Shown here piece by piece: positions 51,178-60,266 of a stretch of 64,000 bases of DNA. How positions within the stretch are numbered: the first letter of the stretch is position 1; every line of letters starts with the position of its first letter. The position numbers and the translations under genes are program-made. The DNA is from Streptomyces acidiscabies (GTDB lineage Bacteria; Actinomycetota; Actinomycetes; Streptomycetales; Streptomycetaceae), in assembly GCF_020010905.1 (NCBI RefSeq), contig NZ_JAGJBY010000002.1, forward strand, positions 2,914,001-2,978,000, read 5' to 3'. The notes beneath the pieces are model-generated. The model ran no database searches and was not told the origin of the DNA. It was given only the letters and a program-made list of their open reading frames with translations.

Positions 51178-52511
51178 AGCTGACGATTCTTGGCGGCGGC
51201 GGATTCCGGGTGCCGCTCGTGTACGGCGCGCTCCTCGGCGACCGCGGCGAGGGCCGGGTGACCGAGGTCGTCCTGCACGACCTGGACGCGGGGCGGCTCG
51301 GGGCGGTCACCAGAGTCCTCACCGAGCAGGCCGCCTCGGTGCCGGACGCGCCGGTGGTCACCGCCACCACCAGCCTTGACGACGCCCTGCGCGGCGCCGA
51401 CTTCGTCTTCTCCGCGATCCGCGTCGGCGGCCTCGAAGGCCGCGCCAACGACGAGAAGGTGGCCCTGGATCAAGGCGTCCTCGGTCAGGAGACGGTCGGC
51501 GCGGGCGGCATCGCGTACGGGCTGCGCACGGTCCCGGTCGCCGTCGACATCGCCCGGCGCGTCGCCCGGCTCGCCCCGGACGCCTGGGTCATCAACTTCA
51601 CCAACCCGGCGGGCCTCGTCACCGAGGCCATGTCCCGCCACCTCGGCGACCGCGTCATCGGCATCTGCGACTCCCCGGTGGGCCTCGGCCGCCGCATCGC
51701 CCGGGTCCTCGGCGCCAACCCGAACGACGCCTACATCGACTACGTCGGCCTCAACCACCTCGGCTGGGTACGAGGGCTGAAGATCGCCGGACGCGACGAA
51801 CTGCCCCGCCTCCTCGCCGACACCGACCTCCTCGGCTCCTTCGAGGAGGGCAAGCTCTTCGGCACCGACTGGCTCAAGGCGCTCGGCGCGATCCCCAACG
51901 AGTACCTGCACTACTACTACTTCAACCGCGAGGCCGTCCGCTCCTACCAGGAGGCCGAGAAGACCCGCGGCGCCTTCCTGCGCGACCAGCAGGCCCAGTT
52001 CTACGACGAGGTCGCCGCCCCCGGCGCGCACGCGCTGGACGCCTGGAACCGCACCCGCGCCGAGCGCGAGGCGACGTACATGGCAGAGAACCGCGAGACC
52101 GCAGGCGCGGGCGAGCGCGACGAGGACGACCTGTCCGGCGGGTACGAGAAGGTCGCCCTCGCCCTGATGCGGGCCATCGCCCGCGACGAGCGCACGACCC
52201 TCATCCTCAACGTCCGCAACCGGCACACCCTCTCCGTGCTCGACACGGACGCGGTCATCGAGGTGCCCTGCCTGGTCGACGCCAACGGCGCGCACCCGGT
52301 CGCCGTCGCGCCCCTGCCCGGCCACGCGGTCGGGCTGGTCAGCTCGGTCAAGGCCGTCGAGCGCGAGGTGCTGGCCGCCGCCGAGTCCGGCGCCCGTACG
52401 ACCGCGGTGAAGGCGTTCGCTCTGCACCCGCTGGTCGACTCCGTGAACGTCGCCCGCAGGCTGGTGGAGGGCTACACGGCCGTTCACCCGGGTCTCGGGT
52501 ACCTCAAGTAA
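51174..52511 (+). CDS. GH4 glycosidase, 6-phospho-beta-glucosidase type
   Basis: 445 residues. The NAD-binding loop ILGGGGFRVP, VINFTNPAGLVTEA, the metal-binding Cys in GICDSPVGLGRR and His in YVGLNHLGWVRG are diagnostic of family 4. These enzymes use NAD and Mn to cleave 6-phosphorylated (sometimes unphosphorylated) glycosides by an oxidation-elimination mechanism. No PTS gene is nearby; imported sugar may instead be phosphorylated by the PfkB kinase. GTG start overlapping the DeoR stop. Confidence 0.87.
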   Translation: MKLTILGGGGFRVPLVYGALLGDRGEGRVTEVVLHDLDAGRLGAVTRVLTEQAASVPDAPVVTATTSLDDALRGADFVFSAIRVGGLEGRANDEKVALDQGVLGQETVGAGGIAYGLRTVPVAVDIARRVARLAPDAWVINFTNPAGLVTEAMSRHLGDRVIGICDSPVGLGRRIARVLGANPNDAYIDYVGLNHLGWVRGLKIAGRDELPRLLADTDLLGSFEEGKLFGTDWLKALGAIPNEYLHYYYFNREAVRSYQEAEKTRGAFLRDQQAQFYDEVAAPGAHALDAWNRTRAEREATYMAENRETAGAGERDEDDLSGGYEKVALALMRAIARDERTTLILNVRNRHTLSVLDTDAVIEVPCLVDANGAHPVAVAPLPGHAVGLVSSVKAVEREVLAAAESGARTTAVKAFALHPLVDSVNVARRLVEGYTAVHPGLGYLK

Positions 52512-52530
52512 GCTCCCGGCGGAAAGCGTC

Positions 52531-52546
52531 CAGAAAGCGCTTTCTG
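52531..52546. promoter_or_regulatory. LacI-family-type operator upstream of alpha-mannosidase
   Basis: CAGAAAGCGCTTTCTG is a perfect 16-bp palindrome with a central GC/CG step, 35 bp before the mannosidase start. It has LacI/GalR operator form (core GAAAGCGCTTTC). It suggests the GH38-GH29 pair has its own control, separate from the DeoR gene upstream. Confidence 0.75.
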
Positions 52547-52580
52547 CGGTTGGTCCGGTATCTCTCCCTGGAGACCTCTC

Positions 52581-55500
52581 ATGCATGACGAACGCCAGCG
52601 GATCGAGGAGCGCGTGGAGCGCCTCCACTCCCAGCGCATCAAGCCCGCGATCTACGCGGCGACCGTCCCCTTCGCCGTCGAGGCATGGCAGGCCCCCGGG
52701 GAGCCGGTGTCCTTCGAGGAGGCCGACGGGGCTGTTTACGAGCCGTTCGAGATGGGCACACCGTGGGGCCCGCCGTGGGGGACCACCTGGTTCCGGATGC
52801 GCGGCACCGTCCCCGCCGAGTGGGCGGGCCGCCGCGTCGAGTCGGTCATCGACCTCGGCTTCGTCGGCGACTGGCCCGGCAACCAGGCCGAGGCCCTCGT
52901 CCACACCGCCGACGGCACCCCGCTGAAGGCCGTCAACCCGCTCAACCAGTACGTCGCCGTCGCCAACCCCGCCGTCGGCGGCGAGGAGATCGACTACCTG
53001 GTCGAGGCCGCGTCCAACCCGGACATCCTCGCGGAGAATTTCTCCAAGATCACGCCGATGGGCGACATCCTCACGGCCGGCGACAAGCCGCTCTACACCT
53101 TCCGGCACGCGAACCTCGCCGTCCTCGACGAGGAGGTCTGGCACCTCGACCTCGACGTCCAGGTGCTGCGCGAGCTGATGGTCGAGCTGGGCGAGCATGA
53201 CCCGCGCCGCCACGAGATCATGCACGCGCTCGACCGGGCGATGGACGCGCTCGACCTGGACGACGTGTCGGGGTCGGCCTCGGCCGTACGCGAGGTTCTG
53301 AAGCCGGTGCTGGCCAAGCCCGCCAACGCCTCCGCGCATGTCATCTCGGGCGTCGGCCACGCGCACATCGACTCCGCGTGGCTGTGGCCGATCCGCGAGA
53401 CGAAGCGCAAGACGTCCCGCACCTTCTCCAACGTGACCTCGCTGGCGGACGAGTACGAGGAGTTCGTGTTCGCCTGCTCGCAGGCCCAGCAGTACGAGTG
53501 GGTGCGCGACAACTACCCCAAGGTGTGGGCCCGCATCCAGGAGTCCGTGAAGAAGGGCCAGTGGGCGCCCGTCGGCGGCATGTGGGTCGAGGCGGACGGC
53601 AACCTGCCCGGCGGCGAGGCCGTAGCCCGCCAGCTGATCCACGGCAAGCGGTTCTTCATCGAGCACTTCGGCATCGAGACCAAGGGCGTCTGGCTCCCCG
53701 ACTCCTTCGGCTACACCGGCGCCTACCCGCAGCTCGCCAAGCTCGCCGGCAACGAGTGGTTCCTCACGCAGAAGATCTCCTGGAACCAGACCAACACCTT
53801 CCCCCACCACACCTTCTGGTGGGAGGGCATCGACGGCACCCGCATCTTCACGCACTTCCCGCCCGTCGACACCTACAACGCCCGCTTCAGCGGCGAGGAG
53901 ATGTCCCGCGCGGTCCGCCAGTACCGCGAGAAGGGCAACGCCAACCGCTCGCTCGCGCCCTTCGGTTGGGGCGACGGCGGTGGCGGCCCCACCCGCGAGA
54001 TCATGGAACGGGCCCGCCGTCTGCGGGACCTGGAAGGCTCCGCGAAGGTCGAGATCGAGCACCCCGACGAGTTCTTCGCCAAGGCCCGCGCCGAGTACCC
54101 CGACGCCCCCGTCTGGGTCGGCGAGCTCTACCTCGAACTGCACCGCGCCACCTACACCTCGCAGGCCCGCACCAAGCAGGGCAACCGCCGCAGCGAACAC
54201 AAGCTGCGCGAGGCCGAGTTGTGGGCGACGACGGCCGCGCTGCACGCGCCGGACTACTCCTACCCGTACGAGAAGCTCGACCGCCTGTGGAAGACGGTCC
54301 TGCTCCACCAGTTCCACGACATCCTGCCCGGCTCCTCCATCGCCTGGGTGCACCGCGAGGCCGAGGCCGAGTACGCCCGCGTCGCCGGGGAGTTGGAGGA
54401 GCTGACCGCCGAGGCGATCGACGCCCTCGGGGGCGGCGGCCTGCGTGTCTTCAACACCAGCCCGTACGACCGCGCCGAGGTCGTCCGCACCCCGGACGGC
54501 ACCCGCGCCTACGTCGAGGTGCCGGGCAGCGGCAGCGCGGTGCTGGCCGAGTCGGAGGTGCCGAACCCGGTCACCGTGGACGGGCTGACGCTCGACAACG
54601 GCTTGGTGCGGGTTACGTTTTCGGAAGACGGAACCCTGGGCTCGGTGTACGACCTCCGCGCCGGACGTGAAGTCCTCGCCGAACCCGGCAACCTGCTGCG
54701 CCTGCACACGGACCTCCCGAACTACTGGGACGCCTGGGACATCGACAAGCACTACAAGAACCGGTACGTCGACCTGCTCGACGCGGACTCGGTGACCGTC
54801 GTCGAGGCGGACCCGCTGATCGGCGCCGTGCGCATCGAGCGGTCCTTCGGCAAGGGCTCGACGATCGTCCAGACGGTCACCGTCCGCGCCGGCAGCTCCC
54901 GCATCGACGTCGAGACGGACATCGACTGGCACGAGGCCGAGAAGATCCTCAAGGCCGCGTTCCCCATCGACATCCGCGCCCCGCACTCCTCCGCCGAGAT
55001 CGCCTTCGGCCACATCCAGCGCCCCACCCACACCAACACCACGTGGGAGTCGGCCCGCTTCGAGGTCTCCGGCCACCGCTGGGTCCACCTCGCCGAACCC
55101 GGTTACGGCGTCGCCGTGCTGAACGACTCGACGTACGGCCACGACGTGTCCCGCACGGTCCGCGAGGACGGCGGCACCACGACCACCGTCCGCCTCAGCC
55201 TGGTGCGCGCCCCGCGCATCCCGGACCCCGGCGCGGACCAGGGGCGCCACCGCTTCACCTACTCCCTGCTGCCGGGCGCGAGCATCGCCGACGCGGTCGC
55301 CGAGGGCTACTCCCTCAACCTGCCGCTGCGCCTCGCCGAGTCGACGGGCGCGGCGCAGCCGGTCGTCTCCGTGGACGGCGAGGGCGTGACCGTCGAGGCG
55401 GTCAAGCTCGCGGACGACGGCTCGGGCGACCTCGTCGTGCGGCTCTACGAGTCGAGCGGCGGCCGGGCGGCCGGGACGCTGCGCACGTCGGTGCCGATCA

Positions 55501-55625
55501 CCGGGGCGCAGATCACCGACCTGCTCGAACGGCCTTCTGAGGACGTGGAGTTGGCGGCGGACGGGTCGGTGGCGGTCGCGCTGCGGCCGTTCCAGATCCT
55601 GACCCTGCGCCTGCGGCGCGCATGA
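52581..55625 (+). CDS. Alpha-mannosidase, GH38
   Basis: 1014 residues, the usual length. The zinc-site and catalytic domain has GVGHAHIDSAWLWPIRET and the nucleophile D374 in WLPDSFGYTG, then QKISWNQTNTFPHHTFWWEG. Late blocks EVLAEPGNLLRLHTDLPNYW and RIDVETDIDWHE belong to the C-terminal beta-domains. No signal peptide: acts on imported mannosides, probably alpha-linked units of N-glycan or plant glycan fragments. The fucosidase start overlaps its stop (ATGA). Confidence 0.93.
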   Translation: MHDERQRIEERVERLHSQRIKPAIYAATVPFAVEAWQAPGEPVSFEEADGAVYEPFEMGTPWGPPWGTTWFRMRGTVPAEWAGRRVESVIDLGFVGDWPGNQAEALVHTADGTPLKAVNPLNQYVAVANPAVGGEEIDYLVEAASNPDILAENFSKITPMGDILTAGDKPLYTFRHANLAVLDEEVWHLDLDVQVLRELMVELGEHDPRRHEIMHALDRAMDALDLDDVSGSASAVREVLKPVLAKPANASAHVISGVGHAHIDSAWLWPIRETKRKTSRTFSNVTSLADEYEEFVFACSQAQQYEWVRDNYPKVWARIQESVKKGQWAPVGGMWVEADGNLPGGEAVARQLIHGKRFFIEHFGIETKGVWLPDSFGYTGAYPQLAKLAGNEWFLTQKISWNQTNTFPHHTFWWEGIDGTRIFTHFPPVDTYNARFSGEEMSRAVRQYREKGNANRSLAPFGWGDGGGGPTREIMERARRLRDLEGSAKVEIEHPDEFFAKARAEYPDAPVWVGELYLELHRATYTSQARTKQGNRRSEHKLREAELWATTAALHAPDYSYPYEKLDRLWKTVLLHQFHDILPGSSIAWVHREAEAEYARVAGELEELTAEAIDALGGGGLRVFNTSPYDRAEVVRTPDGTRAYVEVPGSGSAVLAESEVPNPVTVDGLTLDNGLVRVTFSEDGTLGSVYDLRAGREVLAEPGNLLRLHTDLPNYWDAWDIDKHYKNRYVDLLDADSVTVVEADPLIGAVRIERSFGKGSTIVQTVTVRAGSSRIDVETDIDWHEAEKILKAAFPIDIRAPHSSAEIAFGHIQRPTHTNTTWESARFEVSGHRWVHLAEPGYGVAVLNDSTYGHDVSRTVREDGGTTTTVRLSLVRAPRIPDPGADQGRHRFTYSLLPGASIADAVAEGYSLNLPLRLAESTGAAQPVVSVDGEGVTVEAVKLADDGSGDLVVRLYESSGGRAAGTLRTSVPITGAQITDLLERPSEDVELAADGSVAVALRPFQILTLRLRRA

Positions 55626-56944
55626 CCCTGTGGGACGGGCGCCCGGCGGTGCCCGTCCCACCGAACACCCCTATTTGGCCTAGGAGTTCAGCTGTGCCCA
55701 TGCAACCCTGGTTCACCGACGCCAAGTTGGGGATCTTCGTCCACTGGGGCATCTACGCCGTGGACGGTGTCCCGGAGTCCTGGTCCTTCTACGACGACAT
55801 CGTCCCCTACGACCAGTACGTCTCCCAGCTCGACCGCTTCACCGCGTCGAAGTACGACCCCCGCGCCTGGGCCGACCTGTTCGCCCGCGCCGGGGCCAAG
55901 TACGCCGTCCTCACCGCCCGCCACCACGACGGCGTCGCGATGTGGGACACCGAGCACAAACACCTGGGCCTGGACCGGGACTTCCTCACCGGATACGCCG
56001 ACGCGCTGCGGGAGAAGGACCTCAAGGTCGGCCTCTACTACTCGCACTCCGACTGGAGCCACCCCGACTACGCGACGACCCGCAAGCCGGGCCGCCCGCC
56101 GGAGCAGGAGGACAACCGGTACTCCGAGTGCTCCGCCGAGGACGAGGACCTGGTCGCCTGGGAGAGGTTCATCGCCTACCGGGACGGCCAGATCACGGAG
56201 TTGGCGTCCCGGTTCCGCCCCGACCTGATGTGGTTCGACGGCGAGTGGGACCGCAGCGAGGAGCAGTGGCGCATCCCCGAACTCGCCGCGCTCATCCGGT
56301 CGTACACGCCGGACGTCGTCTTCAACGCGCGGATGCTCAGCGAGGGCGACTACGCGACCCCCGAGCAGGGCGCCCCCATCGTGCCGCCGGACGGGCCGTG
56401 GGAGCTGTGCCTCACGATCAACGACTCGTGGGGGTACCAGCACCACGACGACAACCACAAGTCCCTTGCCCAGCTGGTCCGTTACTTCACGGAGACGATC
56501 GGCGGGGGCGGCAACCTGCTGCTGGACGTCGGCCCGATGGAGGACGGCACGATCCCCGCACCGCAGGCTGAGCGCCTCGAAGGGCTGGGGGAGTGGATCC
56601 GTAAGCACGAGGAGGCGGTGTACGGGACCGTGCGCGGGCTTCTGGCGGGGCACCACTACGGGCCGAGCACCCTCTCCGCCGACGGGCGCACCCTGTACCT
56701 CGTCCTCTTCGACGCGCCGCGCGCGGAGATCGGCGTACGGGGTCTGGCGACCGGCGTGCGGGGTGTGCGGGTCGTGGGGTCGGGCAAGGAATTGGGGCAC
56801 CGGGTGGTCGGGGGGCTGCACGACGCGGTGGGTGTGCTGTGGATCGACCGGCCTCAGGCGGCGGATCTCGATCCGTACGCGACTGTCCTGGCCGTCGAGT
56901 TGGAGGGTGAGTTGGAGCTGTACCGGGGAGCGGGCCGGTTCTGA
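55622..56944 (+). CDS. Alpha-L-fucosidase, GH29
   Basis: 440 residues. The barrel starts with AKLGIFVHWGIYAVDGVPESW. ARHHDGVAMWDTE and GLYYSHSDWSHPDY follow; the nucleophile is D206 in DLMWFDGEWDRS. Later NDSWGYQ and GGGGNLLLDVGPMEDG are family blocks. There is no signal peptide. Start ATG at 55622 overlaps the mannosidase stop; a GTG at 55694 near CCTGGTT is a weaker alternative. It removes fucose, complementing the mannosidase and galactosidase. The C-terminus is a beta-rich tail. Confidence 0.92.
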   Translation: MTLWDGRPAVPVPPNTPIWPRSSAVPMQPWFTDAKLGIFVHWGIYAVDGVPESWSFYDDIVPYDQYVSQLDRFTASKYDPRAWADLFARAGAKYAVLTARHHDGVAMWDTEHKHLGLDRDFLTGYADALREKDLKVGLYYSHSDWSHPDYATTRKPGRPPEQEDNRYSECSAEDEDLVAWERFIAYRDGQITELASRFRPDLMWFDGEWDRSEEQWRIPELAALIRSYTPDVVFNARMLSEGDYATPEQGAPIVPPDGPWELCLTINDSWGYQHHDDNHKSLAQLVRYFTETIGGGGNLLLDVGPMEDGTIPAPQAERLEGLGEWIRKHEEAVYGTVRGLLAGHHYGPSTLSADGRTLYLVLFDAPRAEIGVRGLATGVRGVRVVGSGKELGHRVVGGLHDAVGVLWIDRPQAADLDPYATVLAVELEGELELYRGAGRF

Positions 56945-57267
56945 GGACCGGTGCCCGCACGTTATTCGGGTCGGTCGGTCGCTCCCCGTGACAGCGGCCG
57001 ACCGACCCGATCCCCCGATCGCTCCACGGACCTCCCGTACCCCGTTCGGTCCCCCGTGAGGTCCATGGAACTTGTGGTGCTCCCCCTTGTGGTGCTTCCC
57101 CAGGAACGTCGGCGCTTCCCCCCGTCGAGCCCCTTGCGCCCACATGAGTAAGAGCGCCCACCCCGCCCCCTGATACACCTCCACGCAAAAAAATCTCCCC
57201 CAGTTTTTCGCGACTGGTTTTCGCGACTGGGGGAGACGGCGGGTGACCTGCGCTTACCCGTGAAGCA
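56945..57267. other. Intergenic stretch between fucosidase and ATP-grasp genes
   Basis: 323 bases without a credible gene. It contains a tandem pair around 57070-57101 (TTGTGGTGCTCCCCC then TTGTGGTGCTTCCCC) and, at its end, the hairpin at 57187-57235. No tRNA or other RNA gene seen. Confidence 0.55.
57187..57235 (-). terminator. Intrinsic terminator of the ATP-grasp gene
   Basis: CTCCCCCAGT (57195-57204) pairs with ACTGGGGGAG (57226-57235), a 10-bp stem. On the plus strand it is preceded by seven A; on the minus strand this becomes a U-tract after the hairpin, the classic intrinsic terminator for the gene ending at 57268. The loop holds a direct repeat TTTTCGCGACTGG. Confidence 0.8.
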
Positions 57268-58413
57268 CTATGCGGACGCGGTGGCCTCCGAGGCAACCGT
57301 GCTCTCCACGACGGCCTCGCTCTCCACCAGCGCGGCGGGCGCGGCGACCGCCGGGAGCACCGGCTCGTCGACCCGCTGCTGCGGCAGCGTCACCGGACGC
57401 AGCTGGCGCGGTCCGGAGACGACCGTGTAGTCCTGGCCGAGGAACGGCGGCGCGATCTCGCCCGGGTCCTCGCCGAGCGCCAACTGCACAGCCGCCCAAG
57501 GGGCGTTGACCCCGCACTGCGAGAGCTGGTGCAGCCCTCCGGCGGGCCGGGTGTTGACGTCCATGAGGACCGGCTCGTCGCCGAACATCCGGAACTGGAT
57601 GTTGGACAGGTAGTGCAGCCCGAAGCCCTCGGCGATCAGCCGGGCCGGCTCCAGCCACCGCTGGTCCAGCGTGAACCCGCGACGACGCCCGTTCTTCGTC
57701 CGCCCGATGGACATCCGGACGATGTTGTCGGGCCCGGTGAGGCAGTCCACCGACACCTCGGGCTGCTCCAGGCGCGGCATGACGATCCAGTCGACCTCTT
57801 CCTCGGCCTCCTCCAGCGCGGCCGTCACCATGTCCAACGGGACGTAGGGGGACGGGAATCCGGTGAGGTGCGAGAGGGAGAAGGGGGAGCGCGTGACGAC
57901 GCGGAAGCCCACCCCGCCCGCGCCGGACGCCGGCTTGAAGCACGCCTTGTGGCCGTCGGCCTCCAACGCGTCGACAGCTTCGACGAGTTGTCCCGCGTTG
58001 CGCACGCGGAACCACGGCGGCACGCTCACGCCGACGGCGCGCACGGCCTCGTACGCCACGATCTTGTCCTCGAAGACGGCCACGGCCTGCGGCGTCGGCG
58101 CGAGCAGCGCGGTGCCGACCGCCTCGAAGTCCGCGCGGTGCGCGACGATCGCCGACTGGTGCAGGCGCGGCACGAACACGTCGATGGAGCGGCGCGCGCA
58201 CTGGTCGAGCGCGAACTCGACGTAGGCGGCGGGGGAGAGGCCCTCGGGCTCCAGATCGGCGGTGTCGGCGGCGGCCAGCACGGGGGAGTCGGCGTCGCCG
58301 TGCGTCGCATGGATCTCCACGGCGCGGTCGCTGGGATTTCTCCGCAGCTGATCCATGAAGAAGACGTTCTCCGCGTACGTGCGGTTGAGCCAGACGCGTA
58401 CGCGAGAGACCAT
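57268..58413 (-). CDS. ATP-grasp family protein
   Basis: 381 residues. An N-terminal ~110-residue domain precedes an ATP-grasp fold: the lysine in VAVFEDKIVAYEAV, ACFKPASGAGGVGFRVV for the central loop, VDWIVMPRLEQPEVSVDCL and VLMDVNTRPAGGLHQ for Mg binding. Such ligases join a carboxylate to an amine or thiol. The C-terminal ~50 residues are Ala/Val/Glu-rich and may be disordered. ATG at 58413 with GAAAGGCGG upstream. It is divergent from the metallophosphoesterase-PPTase pair. Substrates unknown. Confidence 0.85.
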   Translation of the reverse strand: MVSRVRVWLNRTYAENVFFMDQLRRNPSDRAVEIHATHGDADSPVLAAADTADLEPEGLSPAAYVEFALDQCARRSIDVFVPRLHQSAIVAHRADFEAVGTALLAPTPQAVAVFEDKIVAYEAVRAVGVSVPPWFRVRNAGQLVEAVDALEADGHKACFKPASGAGGVGFRVVTRSPFSLSHLTGFPSPYVPLDMVTAALEEAEEEVDWIVMPRLEQPEVSVDCLTGPDNIVRMSIGRTKNGRRRGFTLDQRWLEPARLIAEGFGLHYLSNIQFRMFGDEPVLMDVNTRPAGGLHQLSQCGVNAPWAAVQLALGEDPGEIAPPFLGQDYTVVSGPRQLRPVTLPQQRVDEPVLPAVAAPAALVESEAVVESTVASEATASA

Positions 58414-58562
58414 GCGAGGCCGCCTTTCAGGGGTCGCGGGCAGAGCAAAGCGAGCCCGGCCCGGGCAGAAGGTTGGAGGGACACCAAACCGCCCTGCGCG
58501 AAGGGAAGTTCATGGCGGTGGTGTTGGAGGCGATCATACGGCCTGCGGGGGGTACCGCGTGC

Positions 58563-58574
58563 AACACGCGTGTT
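58563..58574. promoter_or_regulatory. Palindrome in the ATP-grasp/metallophosphoesterase divergent promoter
   Basis: AACACGCGTGTT is a perfect 12-bp palindrome (GC and AC flanks beyond it) in the 291-bp divergent interval. Candidate operator shared by the two transcription units. The rest of the interval has no gene I can support. Confidence 0.45.
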
Positions 58575-58704
58575 ACGGATTCCCGGGCCGTGCTCCCGTG
58601 CCGTGGGTGGCGCGTGCGACGGCGTCGTACGGGACGGCCTTGTCGCGGGGCGCCGAATGTGTTGTCGTGGTGACCTTGGAGAGTTCAACGAAGGACGGGG
58701 GCGC

Positions 58705-59580
58705 GTGGTGACGACGACGGCCGGGGGAGCCGGGCGGCTGCTGGCCATCAGCGACCTGCACATCGGGTATCCCGAGAACCGGGCCCTGGTGGAGGAGCTG
58801 CACCCGGACACCGAGGACGACTGGCTGCTGGTCGCGGGCGACGTCTCCGAGAACGTCGCGGACATCCGCTGGACCCTCAAGACCCTCGCGAGCCGCTTCG
58901 CCAAGGTCGTCTGGGCGCCCGGCAACCACGAGCTGTGGACCCACCCCTCCGACCCGGTCACGCTGCGCGGCGTCGAGCGGTACGAGCACCTCGTCGCCGT
59001 CTGCCGCGACCTCGGCGTCGTCACCCCCGAGGACCCCTATCCCGTGTGGGAGGGCCCCGGCGGTCCGGCCGTGATCGCCCCGCTGTTCCTGCTGTACGAC
59101 TACTCGTTCCTGCCGGCGGGCTGCGCGACGAAGGAGGCGGGCCTGGAGTACGCGCACGGCACGGGCGTCGTCTGCAACGACGAGTACCTCCTGCACCCCG
59201 ACCCCTACCCGACCCGCGAGGCGTGGTGCCGGGCGCGCGTGGAGCTGACGCGGCGGCGGCTTGAGGCGCTGCCGGCTGACCTGCCCGTCGTCCTCGTCAA
59301 CCACTACCCCCTCGACCGGCACCCCACCGAGGTGCTCTGGTATCCCGAGTTCGCGATGTGGTGCGGCACCACGCTGACCGCCGACTGGCACCGCCGGTTC
59401 CCGGTCGCCGCCATGGTCTACGGCCACCTCCACATCCCGCGCACCACCTGGCACGAGGGCGTCCGCTTCGAGGAGGTCTCGGTGGGCTACCCCCGCGAGT
59501 GGAAGAAGCGCCAGCAGCCGCCGGGGCGCCCTCGGCTGATCCTCCCGGCTCCGGTTTCAGCGAAGGGCGAGGGCCGGTGA
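58705..59580 (+). CDS. Cytoplasmic metallophosphoesterase
   Basis: About 291 residues. Calcineurin-like motifs: ISDLHIGYPEN, VAGDVSENV, APGNHELW, VNHYPLDRHP and VYGHLHIPRT, all intact for a binuclear metal site. Two adjacent GTG codons (58705 and 58708) are possible starts; AAGGA lies about nine bases upstream of the first. The stop overlaps the PPTase start (GTGA), so it is translated together with it. In Streptomyces this pair is conserved next to a PPTase, suggesting a role linked to phosphopantetheine or CoA turnover (inference). Confidence 0.85.
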   Translation: MVTTTAGGAGRLLAISDLHIGYPENRALVEELHPDTEDDWLLVAGDVSENVADIRWTLKTLASRFAKVVWAPGNHELWTHPSDPVTLRGVERYEHLVAVCRDLGVVTPEDPYPVWEGPGGPAVIAPLFLLYDYSFLPAGCATKEAGLEYAHGTGVVCNDEYLLHPDPYPTREAWCRARVELTRRRLEALPADLPVVLVNHYPLDRHPTEVLWYPEFAMWCGTTLTADWHRRFPVAAMVYGHLHIPRTTWHEGVRFEEVSVGYPREWKKRQQPPGRPRLILPAPVSAKGEGR

Positions 59581-60263
59581 TCGAGCGGCTGTTGCCCGCG
59601 TCCGTGGTGACGGTCGAGGCGATCGGGCCTGCCGCCGCCGACCCGGGCGCCGAGGCGGGGCTGTACCCCGAGGAACGCGCGGTGATCACGAAGGCCGTCG
59701 ACAAGCGGCGCCGCGAGTTCGCCACCGTACGCGCCTGCGCGCGGCAGGCGATGGAGAAGCTCGGCGTCCCGCCCCGGCCCATCCTGCCCGGCGAGCGCGG
59801 CGCGCCCGGCTGGCCCGAAGGGGTGCGCGGCAGCATGACGCACTGCGCCGGGTACTGCGCGGCGGCCCTCGTCCGCACCGCCGACCTCGCCTCCCTCGGC
59901 ATCGACGCCGAGCCCCACGACCGGCTGCCGGAGGGCGTCCAGTCCGCGATCGCGCTGCCCGCGGAGGAGGAGCGCCTCGCCGCGCTCACCGCGAGCCGGC
60001 CCGGCGTCCACTGGGACCGGCTGCTGTTCAGCGCGAAGGAGTCGGTGTACAAGGCGTGGTTCCCGCTGACGGGGAAGTGGCTGGACTTCTCGGAGGCGGA
60101 CATCACGCTGACACCGGTGGAGGAGACGTTCGGGACGGTGTCGGCGACACTGCTCGTGCCGGGGCCGGTGGTGGCGGGGCGGGAGGTCGGGCGGTTCGAG
60201 GGACACTGGATGGTCAGGGACGGGCTGCTGGCCACGGCGATCGCGATTCCGTACACAGCGTGA
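59577..60263 (+). CDS. 4'-phosphopantetheinyl transferase (EntD/Sfp-related)
   Basis: 228 residues. The block GSMTHCAGYCAAAL, the Mg/CoA-binding GIDAEPHDRLP and the catalytic FSAKESVYKAWFPLTGKWLDF are all conserved. It moves the phosphopantetheine arm of CoA to carrier-protein serine residues of PKS, NRPS or fatty-acid systems. No such megasynthase is in the window, so it serves remote targets; stand-alone PPTases with this context are known in Streptomyces. GTG start overlapping the metallophosphoesterase stop. Confidence 0.9.
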   Translation: MIERLLPASVVTVEAIGPAAADPGAEAGLYPEERAVITKAVDKRRREFATVRACARQAMEKLGVPPRPILPGERGAPGWPEGVRGSMTHCAGYCAAALVRTADLASLGIDAEPHDRLPEGVQSAIALPAEEERLAALTASRPGVHWDRLLFSAKESVYKAWFPLTGKWLDFSEADITLTPVEETFGTVSATLLVPGPVVAGREVGRFEGHWMVRDGLLATAIAIPYTA

Positions 60264-60266
60264 ATC

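Noticed and set aside
51168..55661. Very long minus-strand frame opposite GH4/GH38
   Set aside because: Same antisense artefact; the plus strand encodes recognisable glycosidases.
58473..58673. 66-codon plus-strand frame before the metallophosphoesterase
   Set aside because: Arg-rich translation typical of out-of-frame GC-rich DNA, no ribosome site, and it covers the divergent promoter palindrome.
59577..60263. Sign of a PKS/NRPS cluster
   Set aside because: A lone PPTase without any carrier protein, ketosynthase or adenylation gene in the window.
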